From: JBFLYC01 sp040756735
GTDB taxonomy: Bacteria; Bacillota; DSM-16504; Desulfitibacterales; Desulfitibacteraceae
Assembly (NCBI GenBank): GCA_040756735.1
Contig: JBFLYC010000057.1
Span: 1-10,882 of the forward strand
Length of the DNA stretch: 10,882 nt
Direction of reading: 5' to 3'
A model generated the notes under the pieces. It was not told the origin of the DNA. It did not search any database and was given only the letters and a program-made list of their open reading frames with translations. Shown here piece by piece: positions 1 to 4,404 of this stretch. The translations under genes were made by a program, and so were the position numbers. Position 1 is the stretch's first letter. Every line of letters starts with the position of its first letter.

Positions 1-478
1 TATCAGAAATTATTTCAATTGATAACCCTTTTCTAAAAGCGGCAATAGCTGTTTCTTTTTTGCTTTCAGCTTTACCTTGAGCCTTGGCAGTACTGATCAT
101 ATTAGCTCTTTCATGTAAAGAATTTTGCCTTGCTTCATAAAGTGCCATTGCAGTTTCATCGTTTTTGAGATATTCAAGTTTCTCGTAGGTCTTTTTAATA
201 GCGTTATCCATATTATATTGGTTAGTGAGCTGAACCTCGATGTTTACCTGGGTACCATCTGCAGTTTTAGCTCTAACATCCAATCTGCCAGTTTTATCTT
301 CAATAAGCTCTTTTGTGAGTTGCTTGTTATCAACTATTTCTAAAGAGACTAGCTTCTTCTTATCCTCAGGGTCAAGAACAGCATTTAGAAAAGCAACAAG
401 ATTATCCTTAGAATCTTCTTCTCCCAACAACTTTTTAAAAATAAAATCATTAAGAGGGTTAACTTGTTTAACTGTCAT
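1..478 (-). CDS. Rpn-family recombination-promoting nuclease / PD-(D/E)XK putative transposase (C-terminus beyond window)
   Basis: Reading right to left from the ATG at 476-478, the frame stays open for 159 residues to the window edge, so the C-terminus is missing. The N-terminus (MTVKQVNPLNDFIFKKLLG) is the usual opening of the Rpn/PDDEXK_2 family, in which 'D-F-x-F-K-x-L-x-G' precedes the nuclease core. The core follows at about residues 65-85: an Asp in RLDVRA and, after a hairpin, IEVQ. This is the D...ExQ form of the PD-(D/E)XK active site seen in Rpn proteins. The last visible residues (AAFRKGLSIEIISD) match the family's 'G-x-s-x-e-x-I' tail. A good ribosome site (GAAAGGAAG) lies about 7 nt upstream. 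Members are DNA endonucleases, usually annotated as transposases, that stimulate RecA-independent recombination. A perfect TATAAT (plus 565-570) lies upstream, but no convincing -35 is visible. Family assignment is firm; activity is inferred. Confidence 0.85.
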   Translation of the reverse strand, partial: MTVKQVNPLNDFIFKKLLGEEDSKDNLVAFLNAVLDPEDKKKLVSLEIVDNKQLTKELIEDKTGRLDVRAKTADGTQVNIEVQLTNQYNMDNAIKKTYEKLEYLKNDETAMALYEARQNSLHERANMISTAKAQGKAESKKETAIAAFRKGLSIEIISD

Positions 479-649
479 GATATTCTTCCTTTCAATATTA
501 TTTTACCACAAATGGTTGGATGATAGAAATATTACAGCTATGCGCAGCAGCAATTTATAATTAAATTATAGCAAAAAAACAGGCGAGAGGGAACAAATGT
601 TTGTACAGAAAGCAAAAAAATATATATATGGAGCCTTATTGTAAGCGTT

Positions 650-926
650 TTTAAAAATCTCGCACATAAACGACGATTTAAAATTTCTGAGCCTGCTCCT
701 GGCCGGTATTTTTACTGCCGACACTTACCATGCTCTCTACAAGGAAAGCAGTTAGAAAGCAGTTATCGTCGGATTATCGATCTGGAGAGCAAGTACCCAC
801 AAAATACCAATCAGATTTAATTTTAAATTTGGAATGAAATATCATTCTCCACCCAGAGGGGATTGAAGTAAAAAATTACAAGAAGAAATCTTGGCTTATT
901 TAATAGAGAATAAATATATAATATAA
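650..926 (+). pseudogene. Decayed, unrecognised reading frame between the nuclease and vapC
   Basis: This stretch holds no intact gene. One plus frame looks like former coding sequence: a hydrophobic run (FLSLLLAGIFTADTYHALYK, 684-743), then an in-frame TAG at 753-755, a further readable segment (GLSIWR...FGMKYHSPPRGD), a TGA at 864-866, and SKKLQEEILAYLIENKYII ending in TAA at 924-926. An 11-bp tandem duplication, GAAAGCAGTTA twice, at 744-765 sits on the first stop. I do not recognise the family, and another frame over part of this region is also open. This is a low-confidence reading that the stretch is gene debris rather than a functional spacer. Confidence 0.25.
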
Positions 927-928
927 CA

Positions 929-1315
929 CTACCATATTGTTTTTACTTCATAGCTTGCAATTTGAGCATCTATAGTTATTAAGGAGAGGTCTTCCAGCTG
1001 GGCCTGAGAAATAAGGAGACGATCGAAGGGATCGCGATGGTGGTCGGGTAGGGCATATGCATGTACTGCATGGCTCAGTTTGATAGGTAAAACTTCAAAA
1101 TTATTGCCTGCCACCTGTTCGAATATAAATTGCTCAACATTGGCAGGCACTGTTAATTTGCCAAGTCGGGCTTTTATTGCTATTTCCAATCCGCTAGCTG
1201 CACTTAAAAAAATTTGATTTTCCCCATTACTAATAATATTTCGAGCAGCAATGGATAATTGAGGATCATCTGTAATCCACCAAAGAAAAGCATGCGTATC
1301 TAAAAGTACCTTCAT
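929..1315 (-). CDS. vapC: VapC-type PIN-domain toxin (ribonuclease)
   Basis: A 128-residue PIN-domain protein of normal full length for VapC toxins. It starts with the diagnostic MKVLLDTHAFLWW and carries all the expected acidic residues: D6 in LLDTH, E44 in SGLEIAIK, D95 in DHHRDPFDRLL and D116 in LITIDAQI. These chelate Mg2+ or Mn2+ in PIN ribonucleases. The YALP-x-H-x-DPFDR-x-L-x-QA signature is typical of the Phd-partnered VapC subgroup. Family members cleave RNA, commonly tRNA or rRNA, and are inhibited by direct binding of the cognate antitoxin. The ATG overlaps the end of the upstream antitoxin gene by 4 nt (ATGA), so the two are translationally coupled. No truncation or missing catalytic residue is seen, so this looks like the most complete toxin in the window. 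The RNA target cannot be read from the sequence. Confidence 0.93.
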   Translation of the reverse strand: MKVLLDTHAFLWWITDDPQLSIAARNIISNGENQIFLSAASGLEIAIKARLGKLTVPANVEQFIFEQVAGNNFEVLPIKLSHAVHAYALPDHHRDPFDRLLISQAQLEDLSLITIDAQIASYEVKTIW

Positions 1316-1551
1316 TTTTCAAACTCCTTTAGCATATCTTCTGGAAGAGGTGAGTTAAAATCGGGATTAATGAATATTTTACCTTTACCGCTTCCCGGAA
1401 GTCTCTTGGAAGCTTTTTCCTTGATGGGGAGCAGCCGAGCCACGGGTTTCCCTGCTTTGGCAATAATAAATTCTTCACCACTAATGACACGTGCTACAAG
1501 CTTTGAAAAATGGGTTTTTGCTTCATGGACATTAATTTTCTTGTCAGTCAT
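1312..1551 (-). CDS. vapB: Phd/YefM-type antitoxin of the VapC toxin
   Basis: A 79-residue antitoxin. The N-terminal two thirds (MTDKKINVHEAKTHFSKLVARVISGEEFIIAKAGKPVARLLPI) is the Phd/YefM DNA-binding fold: 'nv-EAK-x-xfs-L-x-x-v-x-x-Ge-x-x-ia-x-xGkPvA-l-P'. The C-terminal tail (residues about 50-79), rich in charged residues and proline, is the usual disordered toxin-neutralising segment. It should bind VapC and repress its own promoter, where a palindrome lies between the -35 and -10 boxes. AGGTGG 9 nt before the ATG supports this start. The stop codon overlaps the toxin start by 4 nt. Codons 1-15 and the whole upstream region recur at 8327-8408. Confidence 0.93.
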   Translation of the reverse strand: MTDKKINVHEAKTHFSKLVARVISGEEFIIAKAGKPVARLLPIKEKASKRLPGSGKGKIFINPDFNSPLPEDMLKEFEK

Positions 1552-1573
1552 AAATACTCACCACCTTAATTAT

Positions 1574-1603
1574 ATTATAGACTTAGCTTGTAGACTAAGT
1601 CAA
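1574..1603 (-). promoter_or_regulatory. Promoter and operator of the vapB-vapC operon
   Basis: Read on the minus strand, TTGACT (plus 1598-1603) and a perfect TATAAT (plus 1574-1579) are separated by 18 nt. Most of that spacer, with part of the -35 box, is an inverted repeat: GACTTAG, 8 nt, CTAAGTC (1580-1601). This is the right place for autorepression by a Phd-type antitoxin. In the duplicate copy at 8395-8424 the -35 and -10 are identical but one operator half-site carries a T-to-A change (GACTAAG). Repressor binding is inferred, not seen. Confidence 0.7.
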
Positions 1604-1629
1604 GTGCAGCACATGCACAAAGGCACATG

Positions 1630-1645
1630 CACAAAGGGACGGTTC
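1630..1645 (+). repeat. 5' half of an interspersed GGGACGGTTC hairpin repeat interrupted by the intron
   Basis: CACAAAGGGACGGTTC ends exactly at the intron's first base. The core GGGACGGTTC recurs at 4375-4384 followed by TTT, and at 8457-8466. In the second copy the sequence after the intron is TTTTGTG, so the uninterrupted element would have CACAAA and TTTGTG arms around the GGGACGGTTC core. Positions 1639-1645 (ACGGTTC) are the intron's IBS1. Short repeats of this kind are scattered through many clostridial genomes. Confidence 0.7.
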
Positions 1646-1865
1646 GTGCGGCCGAGTATGGTTGTAACATATAGCGGGTGGGATTCCCGCCGGGAAAGAA
1701 CCAGCCATTCACTCGTAGCGAGTCTTGGAGGGTAATAGGCAACTACTGCCTTTAAGCGCAGACAGTTAGATAATGGGCCGAAAGCCAATAGGTTGAAGGG
1801 ATTGAGCTCCGAAAACCCAAATAGAAGGGCTGATGTGTTGAACCGTACAGAAAGCAACATTTCTG
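1646..1865 (+). mobile_element. Group II intron, 5' fragment (domain I only)
   Basis: Begins with GTGCG, fitting the bacterial group II consensus GUGYG, and continues through domain-I-like hairpins: GCGGG...CCCGC at about 1675-1691 and ACTCG-TAG-CGAGT at about 1710-1722. GAACCGT at 1840-1846 is exactly complementary to the 7 nt before the intron (ACGGTTC, 1639-1645). This is the EBS1-IBS1 pairing expected of a group II intron and fixes the 5' boundary. The sequence stops resembling intron around 1865; domains II-VI and the reverse transcriptase are absent, so this copy cannot splice. The 3' limit is approximate. No protein is encoded here. Confidence 0.85.
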
Positions 1866-1906
1866 TTTTTAAGGTATATTTATTGTGACTTTTTTAGGGT
1901 GGATTA

Positions 1907-2032
1907 ATGTGCGGTATTACAAAAAATAACTATGTGAAGACGGCGGGAAAGGTTGAGTAGAAGGCGCTGATTGAGTACCTTCAGAAGTATGGATTTAAGC
2001 GGGAACTGGAGAATTTATTGAAAAATCAGTAA
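1907..2032 (+). pseudogene. Small broken ORF, unrecognised
   Basis: ATG at 1907 opens a 42-codon frame (MCGITKNNYVKTAGKVE, TAG, KALIEYLQKYGFKRELENLLKNQ, TAA) with a single in-frame TAG in the middle. The second half has amphipathic helical character and plausible codon use, so it probably derives from a real C-terminus. Its stop codon overlaps the point at which the ParE homology begins (2032), so one fragment is fused directly to the next. I do not recognise the family. Confidence 0.3.
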
Positions 2033-2111
2033 AAATCCTAAGAACGGATAAAGCTGAAGCTCAACTTTAAGATATCATATTCCACATTGCAGATGATTCA
2101 GGTGCTGTAAA
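2032..2111. repeat. 80-bp direct repeat, copy 1 (parE 5' region)
   Basis: Aligns without gaps to 4283-4362 (offset 2251) with three differences, two of which turn CGA into TAA at 2068-2070. Beyond 2111 the two copies diverge completely: this copy continues through the rest of parE, the other runs into a GGGACGGTTC repeat. Confidence 0.92.
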
Positions 2112-2334
2112 TGTTGCATTGCGATATCTAGATAAAATAGAAATTGCTATTAATCATCTACAGGAGTTCTCACAATCAGGAAGCTTGCCCAGACATTATA
2201 TTTTAAAAAAGCAAGGGTACAGAGTAGTTATCGTTGAGAAACATCTTGTCTTTTATAAGATAAACGATGAAGATAAAACAGTTATTATATATGCAATCGT
2301 TGATGGAAGAAGAAAATACCGTAATTTGATATAG
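2032..2334 (+). pseudogene. ParE/RelE-family toxin pseudogene (start lost, in-frame stop)
   Basis: The reading frame KILRTDKAEAQL, TAA, DIIFHIADDSGAVNVALRYLDKIEIAINHLQEF...GYRVVIVEKHLVFYKINDEDKTVIIYAIVDGRRKYRNLI is a near-complete ParE/RelE toxin: an N-terminal helical pair followed by the beta-sheet with 'YRV-V-x-x-H-x-vfY-I' and the terminal 'GRR-x-Y' motif. It lacks an initiator ATG because the junction with the preceding fragment falls at 2031-2032. TAA at 2068-2070 replaces the CGA of the second copy at 4319-4321. A TTG at 2119 could start a 71-residue remnant without the first helix, but no ribosome site supports it. No antitoxin gene precedes it; the cognate antitoxin type is at 3999-4277. 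The first 80 bp are 77/80 identical to 4283-4362. Confidence 0.8.
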
Positions 2335-2342
2335 AGGAGATG

Positions 2343-2362
2343 CCAAAAGGGGTCAGACCCCC
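2343..2362. repeat. Short palindromic interspersed repeat (GGGGTCAGACCCC), copy 1
   Basis: CCAAAAGGGGTCAGACCCCC contains a 13-bp perfect palindrome (GGGGTC-A-GACCCC). A copy differing at one position lies at 3799-3818. It sits in the 109-bp spacer between the ParE remnant and the SLH gene. It could form a short hairpin but lacks a following T-run, so it is not an obvious terminator. Similar GTCAGACCCC repeats are known in clostridial genomes. Confidence 0.6.
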
Positions 2363-2443
2363 TACCTGTTGGAACAAACTTCCCGCCTCCCGCGTCTAAC
2401 AAATTAACCAAATAAACACTCACAAAGGGAGGCTGTTAGAAAG

Positions 2444-3169
2444 ATGAAAAGTAAACTATTTAAAGTTATATTAGCAGGTGCGATTCTAATAGGAGGTACA
2501 ACTATGGCCTTTGCCGGCACAATCAATGACAAGCCCGTTTCTTCAGAGGACATAATACCCATATCAGCATCTGCAGATGGAGAGGTAACACCAATTGCAG
2601 TTGAGACTAAATTTACTGACATTAAAAATCATTGGGCCTATGAAAACATAGCCCTCCTGGAAGCCAAGGGAATTTGGGGAGACCTAACAGGTGAGTTTAA
2701 TCCCAATAAGGCAGTTACTGGTGGAGAACTTGTAAAATACCTGGATAAGATCTTTGATTTTGATGGTGAAGCAGATTTTAGTCTTGATGCTGACAAAAAT
2801 GTAACCAGAATGGAGATAGCTATAGCAGTTAATAAGTCTTTTGCCTTTAAGAAACTGTCAGTTATGACCACTCTCATGTTCCCTATCTATGAGGACACCA
2901 TGGCTTTATCCTCAGAAGAAAATGGAGCATTATCCTTTGTATTTAATGCTGGTATTATGAAAGGCAGAAGTAATGACCATTTCTTACCAGATGCTTCACT
3001 CACAAAGGCAGAATTGGCAACTGTGTTGGTTAGAACCTTAGATACCCTACAGTATGCAGAACCCTATGAGGAGTATTTACCTGACGAGGGTGCTTTAGAA
3101 ACAAGCAAGCCATATGGTGATATAGAGCCTGTCCTCATTGAAGAGCCTGTAGAGAAGCTGGCTGATTAG
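2444..3169 (+). CDS. Secreted S-layer-homology (SLH) domain protein
   Basis: A 241-residue protein with a clear Sec signal peptide: MKSKLFK, a hydrophobic run, cleavage after AFA at about residue 24. A first SLH module starts at residue 57 (FTDIKNHWAYENIALLEAKG, then the 'G-x-FNPN-x-x-vTg-E-l' segment). A second follows at about residues 150-198 (ALSFVFNAGIMKG, then FLPDASLTKAELATVLVRTL). SLH modules bind pyruvylated secondary cell-wall polysaccharide and tether proteins to the cell surface. Three modules are usual; only two are evident here, the region between them is degenerate, and no catalytic domain is attached. The tail is acidic and proline-rich. AAAGGGAGG 11 nt before the ATG supports the start, though the spacing is somewhat long. 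It appears monocistronic. No frame damage is seen, so it may be a functional small surface protein. Confidence 0.88.
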   Translation: MKSKLFKVILAGAILIGGTTMAFAGTINDKPVSSEDIIPISASADGEVTPIAVETKFTDIKNHWAYENIALLEAKGIWGDLTGEFNPNKAVTGGELVKYLDKIFDFDGEADFSLDADKNVTRMEIAIAVNKSFAFKKLSVMTTLMFPIYEDTMALSSEENGALSFVFNAGIMKGRSNDHFLPDASLTKAELATVLVRTLDTLQYAEPYEEYLPDEGALETSKPYGDIEPVLIEEPVEKLAD

Positions 3170-3182
3170 TCGTAAAGATCTA

Positions 3183-3437
3183 CTATAATTGGTACTTATG
3201 AACTGTGATATCTCTCATGCCAGCAATGGCTCTCCAAGGAATAAGGTTATATTTTGATTTAAATTCTTCTGTAAGATTTTTAACAAGCTCACCTATGTTG
3301 ATAAGTGTCATACACGCTGCTCTTTTAGTTCTTTCATCTTTAAGAAACTTTTCTAAATTGAAACCATCAATAAGTGCTTCAACAATAGTTACCTCTGAAA
3401 GTATCTTTTTTACAATTTGTAAATCTCTATTGTTCAT
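3183..3437 (-). CDS. hepT: HepT-like (DUF86) toxin, C-terminally truncated
   Basis: From the ATG at 3435-3437 the frame gives 84 residues (MNNRDLQIVKKILSEV...), whereas HepT proteins are usually about 100-140. The all-alpha HEPN fold is recognisable: the 'R-A-x-x-M-x-LinIGEL' helix at about residues 40-55 and the 'iPW-R-x-I-x-GMRd-x-x-H-x-Y' segment at the end. The catalytic R-X4-H-X-Y motif (RDITVHKY) is intact, but the protein stops two residues later (QL), losing the final helix that normally follows. A longer frame exists upstream, but this ATG starts inside the antitoxin's last codons with an 11-nt overlap, as is typical of MntA-HepT operons. In the family the nucleotidyltransferase partner AMPylates the Tyr of this motif and silences the RNase. 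Whether the truncated toxin is active is unknown. Confidence 0.8.
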   Translation of the reverse strand: MNNRDLQIVKKILSEVTIVEALIDGFNLEKFLKDERTKRAACMTLINIGELVKNLTEEFKSKYNLIPWRAIAGMRDITVHKYQL

Positions 3438-3714
3438 AAATGTCCACAACCTTATTAACAGATATAAGTGCATTTTCATCAAGAGGAGCATGAATTAAAT
3501 CCACGTTTTTAGACAGCTTAATTTCAAGTTCCTCTTTAATATCATACAGCATTATAAGAGATACGTTTGTGTGTAAAAACTCAATTAATATGTCAATATC
3601 ACTATTCTCATGTGCAGTACCATCTGCATAGGAGCCAAATATAGATAACTTCTTTACAGGATATTTTACTATTATATCGCTTACTAATTCTTTAATTTGA
3701 TGCGTAGTTAACAT
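3427..3714 (-). CDS. mntA: MntA-type nucleotidyltransferase antitoxin
   Basis: A 95-residue minimal nucleotidyltransferase. The family motif GS-X10-D-X-D is fully present at about residues 27-41 (FGSYADGTAHENSDIDILIEF), and a third acidic residue lies in VDLIHA near residue 72. Proteins of this size next to a HepT act as antitoxins that transfer AMP to the toxin's active-site tyrosine, rather than binding it as a simple inhibitor. GGAGGT about 8 nt before the ATG supports the start. It overlaps the downstream toxin gene by 11 nt, indicating one operon. A TATAAT box lies upstream. Length and motifs are normal, so the antitoxin looks intact although its toxin is shortened. Confidence 0.9.
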   Translation of the reverse strand: MLTTHQIKELVSDIIVKYPVKKLSIFGSYADGTAHENSDIDILIEFLHTNVSLIMLYDIKEELEIKLSKNVDLIHAPLDENALISVNKVVDIYEQ

Positions 3715-3748
3715 TTCGCCCGCACCTCCAAGAAGTACTCCTGACTAA

Positions 3749-3754
3749 ATTATA
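3749..3754 (-). promoter_or_regulatory. Possible -10 box for the mntA-hepT operon
   Basis: A perfect TATAAT on the minus strand lies 35 nt before the mntA start. No good -35 is visible at 16-18 nt (the best is TTTATA), so the promoter is only tentative in this very AT-rich spacer. Confidence 0.35.
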
Positions 3755-3798
3755 TCATATATTATTAAGTTATAAACTCCAAAAATTAATAGGTAAGT

Positions 3799-3818
3799 CC
3801 AAAAGGTGTCAGACCCCC
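3799..3818. repeat. Short palindromic interspersed repeat, copy 2
   Basis: CCAAAAGGTGTCAGACCCCC differs from 2343-2362 at one base, and that change breaks one palindrome pair. It sits in the 284-bp spacer between the divergently transcribed mntA and the yefM-type antitoxin gene. Confidence 0.6.
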
Positions 3819-3829
3819 ATCACTTTAAC

Positions 3830-3937
3830 GTGATAAAGCAATTCAAAAAACCTCCGGCCTTGGGAGCGATCCTAAGTGCTGGGGATTTTGTTCTCCTAAA
3901 GATCCTAAAAAGAACAGTTCCATGGAAAGTTAATTGA
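3830..3937 (+). pseudogene. Possible C-terminal gene remnant, unrecognised
   Basis: An uninterrupted 35-codon frame (VIKQFKKPPALGAILSAGDFVLLKILKRTVPWKVN, TGA) lies in the spacer just before the antitoxin promoter. It has no ribosome site and I cannot assign a family. Residue composition looks protein-like, and the neighbourhood is full of fragments, so it may be the tail of a lost gene; it could equally be chance. Confidence 0.2.
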
Positions 3938-3962
3938 TTGCATAGACAAATGATGATATAAC
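3934..3962 (+). promoter_or_regulatory. Promoter of the yefM/parE operon
   Basis: TTGATT (3934-3939) and TATAAC (3957-3962) are separated by exactly 17 nt, 36 nt before the antitoxin ATG. A strong ribosome site, AAAGAGGTGAT (3985-3995), follows. This is the best complete sigma-A-type promoter on the plus strand of the window. Confidence 0.65.
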
Positions 3963-3998
3963 ATGGAATAGGAAAATGTACATGAAAGAGGTGATATC

Positions 3999-4277
3999 AT
4001 GGAAGCAAATATCAGGCCATCGGCGGATTTAAGAAATCATTATAATGAAATCTCTAAGCAGTGTAAAGAAACAAGGGATGCAGTCATTATTACTGTAAAT
4101 GGTCGTGGAGATACAGCAATTCTTGGATTGCAGGATTACTATCAAATGAAATCTGAATTGGAATTGCTTAGAACACTTGCAGACGCAGAGGATGACGTGA
4201 AAAATGGTAGAATAGGATCAATGCAGGATTCCTTCGATGATCTTCGTGAATCTTTAATGAAAAGGAAAAATGAGTGA
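3999..4277 (+). CDS. Phd/YefM-family antitoxin (partner of ParE/RelE toxin)
   Basis: A 92-residue antitoxin. The N-terminus (IRPSADLRNHYNEISKQCKETRDAVIITVNGRGDTAILGLQDYYQM) is the YefM/Phd DNA-binding fold, with the 'pvs-dLr-x-nf-x-e-i' helix and the 'pv-iTvnGrg-x-vvl-s-dY' hairpin. The C-terminal half (LELLRTLADAEDDVKNGRI...FDDLRESLMKRKNE) is the helical, charged toxin-binding tail. The ATG has AAAGAGGTGAT 3-13 nt upstream and a good promoter. The stop (TGA) overlaps the toxin ATG by one base (TGATG), as in coupled yefM-parE operons. The downstream toxin is truncated after 28 codons, so this antitoxin is effectively an orphan unless another copy of the toxin exists in the genome. Confidence 0.9.
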   Translation: MEANIRPSADLRNHYNEISKQCKETRDAVIITVNGRGDTAILGLQDYYQMKSELELLRTLADAEDDVKNGRIGSMQDSFDDLRESLMKRKNE

Positions 4278-4282
4278 TGTAT

Positions 4283-4362
4283 AAAATCCTAAGAACGGAT
4301 AAAGCTGAAGCTCAACTTCGAGATATCATATTCCACATTGCAGATGATTCAGGTGCTGTGAA
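4283..4362. repeat. 80-bp direct repeat, copy 2 (parE 5' region)
   Basis: Partner of 2032-2111 (77/80 identical, no gaps). This copy keeps the CGA codon and its antitoxin but loses the rest of parE at 4363, where the GGGACGGTTC-type repeat begins. Confidence 0.92.
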
Positions 4363-4364
4363 AA

Positions 4365-4387
4365 GGGACACACAGGGACGGTTCTTT
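4365..4387 (+). repeat. Interspersed GGGACGGTTC repeat at a gene-fragment junction
   Basis: GGGACACACAGGGACGGTTC followed by TTT separates truncated parE (up to 4362) from the truncated adaptor gene (from about 4390). The core GGGACGGTTC is the same 10-mer the group II intron uses as its target at 1636-1645 and 8457-8466; here it is uninterrupted and followed by TTT, as the exon junction predicts. Its position exactly between two truncated genes suggests that recombination or repair took place at the repeat. Confidence 0.7.
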
Positions 4388-4404
4388 ACAAAAATGATGG
4401 GGAT

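Larger units (their letters stand above)
1506..1787. repeat. 282-bp direct repeat, copy A (vapB 5' end, promoter and intron 5' part)
   Basis: Matches 8327-8608 at a constant offset of 6821 with only about five substitutions and no gaps. The repeat spans the first codons of vapB, its promoter, a 14-bp tandem (GCACATGCACAAAG twice, 1609-1636), the GGGACGGTTC repeat and the first 142 nt of the group II intron. Identity ends abruptly at 1788 and 8609. Because the unit crosses the intron boundary, this is a duplication of chromosomal DNA that already held the intron, not two independent insertions. Confidence 0.95.

Noticed and set aside
125..560. Plus-strand open frames at 125-343 and 240-560
   Set aside because: Both are antisense to the Rpn-type nuclease gene, which has the family motifs and a ribosome site.
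1609..1636. 14-bp tandem (GCACATGCACAAAG twice) as a CRISPR-like or iteron array
   Set aside because: Only two units and no spacers; it is part of the duplicated repeat region.
1370..1735. Plus-strand open frame of 121 codons over vapB and the intron 5' end
   Set aside because: It is antisense to the clear Phd-type antitoxin and runs into structured intron RNA; no ribosome site and no recognisable protein features.
1600..1860. Minus-strand open frames within the intron fragments (also 8421-8654)
   Set aside because: Both are antisense to group II intron domain I; the similarity between them is due to the DNA duplication, not a protein family.
2343..2362. GGGGTCAGACCCC hairpin as a Rho-independent terminator
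   Set aside because: No T-run follows on either strand at a suitable distance, and the near-identical second copy suggests a repeat family.
3900..3920. AAAAAGAACAGTTCC as an inverted copy of the GGGACGGTTCTTT repeat
   Set aside because: Two mismatches over a short core and no matching flanks; similarity is too weak to separate from chance.
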